Assembly: GCA_013791905.1 (NCBI GenBank)
Contig: VMSX01000029.1
Location: 186,001-250,000 of the forward strand
Length of the DNA: 64,000 nucleotides
Reading direction: 5' to 3'
From: Rhodocyclaceae bacterium
GTDB lineage: Bacteria; Pseudomonadota; Gammaproteobacteria; Burkholderiales; Rhodocyclaceae
Shown here in pieces: positions 63,117-64,000 of this stretch (the first letter of the stretch is position 1; each line of letters starts with the position of its first letter). Both the position numbers and the translations under genes were made by a program. The notes below the pieces were generated by a model. That model was not told the origin of the DNA, made no database searches, and saw nothing but the letters and a program-made list of their open reading frames with translations.

Positions 63117-63566
63117 ATGAATACGAACACTCTCTCCCGCAGAGCAATGCAAATCGCGCTGGCCGTTGGCCTGGCAGCACCTCTGGCCCTGTTTGCCGCA
63201 GGTAATGCCACCCATCAACCCGGCATGGCACAAGCGGCAAATGTTCCCGCCAATGCGATGCCAGGCTACCAAGGACAAATGCAGGGCCGAATGCAGACGA
63301 TGCAGGCACGCATGCAGGCCATGCAGAGCATCACCGATCCGCAGGCACGCATGCCGCTGATGCAGGCACAGATGAAGGACATGCAGGAAGTGCAGGCCAT
63401 GATGAAGGAGGCCAACGCGGGTTGTCCCATGGCTGACGGCAAGGGCGGCGTGGGCCAGATGGGTGGCGCGCAGGGCGGCATGATGATGGGCGGCGGCATG
63501 GCGGCTGGCGTGGGCAAGGGCGGTGCAATGCCCATGCCGAACATGCCGGCGACGCCGGCAAAGTAA
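63117..63566 (+). CDS. Met-rich exported protein, likely copper binding
   Basis: The 149-residue protein has a signal peptide (to about residue 28) and an extreme Met content. Its helix (MQGRMQTMQARMQAMQ, then MPLMQAQMKDMQEV) shows a heptad-like spacing of methionines, and the Gly/Met tail holds GGMMMGGGMAAG and MPMPNMP. Such patterns bind Cu(I) in the periplasm. One cysteine (GCPM) is present. No named family is recognised. It follows DUF411 by 57 bp. Confidence 0.7.
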   Translation: MNTNTLSRRAMQIALAVGLAAPLALFAAGNATHQPGMAQAANVPANAMPGYQGQMQGRMQTMQARMQAMQSITDPQARMPLMQAQMKDMQEVQAMMKEANAGCPMADGKGGVGQMGGAQGGMMMGGGMAAGVGKGGAMPMPNMPATPAK

Positions 63567-63652
63567 GGGCATTTCATCTCATCCCTCGCTGGCGTGATGC
63601 GGGTGAGGGTTGAGCTGCATAGCTATTTCAATGAACTCACAGGAGGCGGATC

Positions 63653-63889
63653 ATGTATGGAATCGAACATGGCATGGGCTGGGGACTGGGTGGCTTTGGC
63701 ATGCTCCTGGTCTGGCTGGTCCCGATACTGCTGGTCGTCCTGCTGGTGCGCGCTTTCATCGGGCGGTCGGCCGGACCGGATGACACGCGGCCACGCAAGA
63801 CCCCGCTGGAAATGCTCGACGAGCGTTATGCCCGTGGCGAGTTTGAGCGCGACGAGTACCTCAAGCGACGCGGCGATCTGGCGCATTAG
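63653..63889 (+). CDS. SHOCT-domain small membrane protein
   Basis: The 78-residue protein has one membrane helix (FGMLLVWLVPILLVVLLVRAF) followed by the SHOCT motif TPLEMLDERYARGEFERDEYLKRRGDL, a short oligomerising or nucleic-acid-related tail of unknown role. GGAGGCGGATC lies before the ATG. Such small proteins occur often at the ends of copper loci. Confidence 0.85.
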   Translation: MYGIEHGMGWGLGGFGMLLVWLVPILLVVLLVRAFIGRSAGPDDTRPRKTPLEMLDERYARGEFERDEYLKRRGDLAH

Positions 63890-63958
63890 TTCGCACATGT
63901 CACGGTACCGGTCAGCTGCGGCCAGACTTCAGCCAATAAGTCTCGCGGCGAGTCACCC

Positions 63959-64000
63959 ATGCTGCTTTGGCTGAAACACCTGCGCGACAGTTTCCGCGCC
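63959..64000 (+). CDS. possible gene start, cut by the window edge
   Basis: An ATG at 63959 opens a frame (MLLWLKHLRDSFRA) that is still open at the window end. The spacer before it has no clear ribosome site. Too short to name. Confidence 0.25.
   Translation, partial: MLLWLKHLRDSFRA

Overview
The window looks like a chromosomal segment of a high-GC, Gram-negative betaproteobacterium, most like the Rhodocyclales. This is inferred from gene content: a rubrerythrin/Fe-S/DUF3501 trio, 2-oxoacid and indolepyruvate ferredoxin oxidoreductases, a PEP-CTERM protein with a sigma-54-like promoter, and an outer-membrane copper system. No rRNA, tRNA, CRISPR array, integrase or insertion sequence was seen. 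Reading frames are dense and nearly every long antisense frame is a GC-rich shadow of a real gene.

Layout. 0-6.3 kb: 3' end of a 2-oxoglutarate:ferredoxin oxidoreductase beta gene, a DUF2254 membrane protein, a DMT exporter, and the rubrerythrin/Fe-S/DUF3501 operon. 6.3-13.4 kb (minus strand): CBS protein, Sua5/TsaC, purK, purE, folD, iorB, iorA. 13.6-20.5 kb: a compact cluster of a PEP-synthase/dikinase-like protein with a signal peptide, two beta-lactamase-fold serine hydrolases and an Npt-type nucleotide transporter, bracketed by two nearly identical ~54-bp inverted repeats. 20.6-21.2 kb: a DUF4160/DUF2442 pair. 21.3-26.7 kb (minus): an acyl-CoA synthetase, E1 alpha, E1 beta, E2 and acyl carrier protein operon without an E3. 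27-31 kb: PEP-CTERM protein and a large hybrid histidine kinase. 31.2-34.8 kb: polX, archease and rtcB, an RNA-repair-like unit. 35-39.1 kb: a lipoprotein followed by a 976-residue protein joining peptidoglycan-binding, GH19, papain-like protease and alpha/beta-hydrolase domains. 39.3-44.7 kb: an internally duplicated acidic protein, a DksA-like Zn finger, an HPF/cold-shock fusion, an Mth938-like protein, an exported isoaspartyl methyltransferase and a membrane spermidine-synthase-like protein. 44.7-49 kb (minus): a MacAB-like efflux transporter. 49-50.8 kb: two small proteins and a second isoaspartyl methyltransferase. 50.8-53.6 kb (minus): modABC. 53.8-56.2 kb: a second hybrid kinase. 56.2-63.9 kb: a copper locus (copRS-like regulators, copA, copB, cytochrome c, DUF302, DUF411, Met-rich and SHOCT proteins) with two matching CopR-type operator palindromes.

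The most unusual sequence-level signal is a dispersed ~25-bp repeat (core AAGTCGGCGCTGGCGGGACG, both strands, about a dozen copies). It lies in intergenic spacers and also in frame inside genes, where it encodes short peptides such as KSALAGRR or KVGAGGTA, usually in linkers, loops or termini. The two isoaspartyl methyltransferase paralogues give an internal control: the one with the repeat is 11 residues longer at exactly that place. The most unusual gene neighbourhoods are the repeat-bracketed dikinase/hydrolase/nucleotide-transporter cluster and the lipoprotein plus four-domain hydrolase pair.
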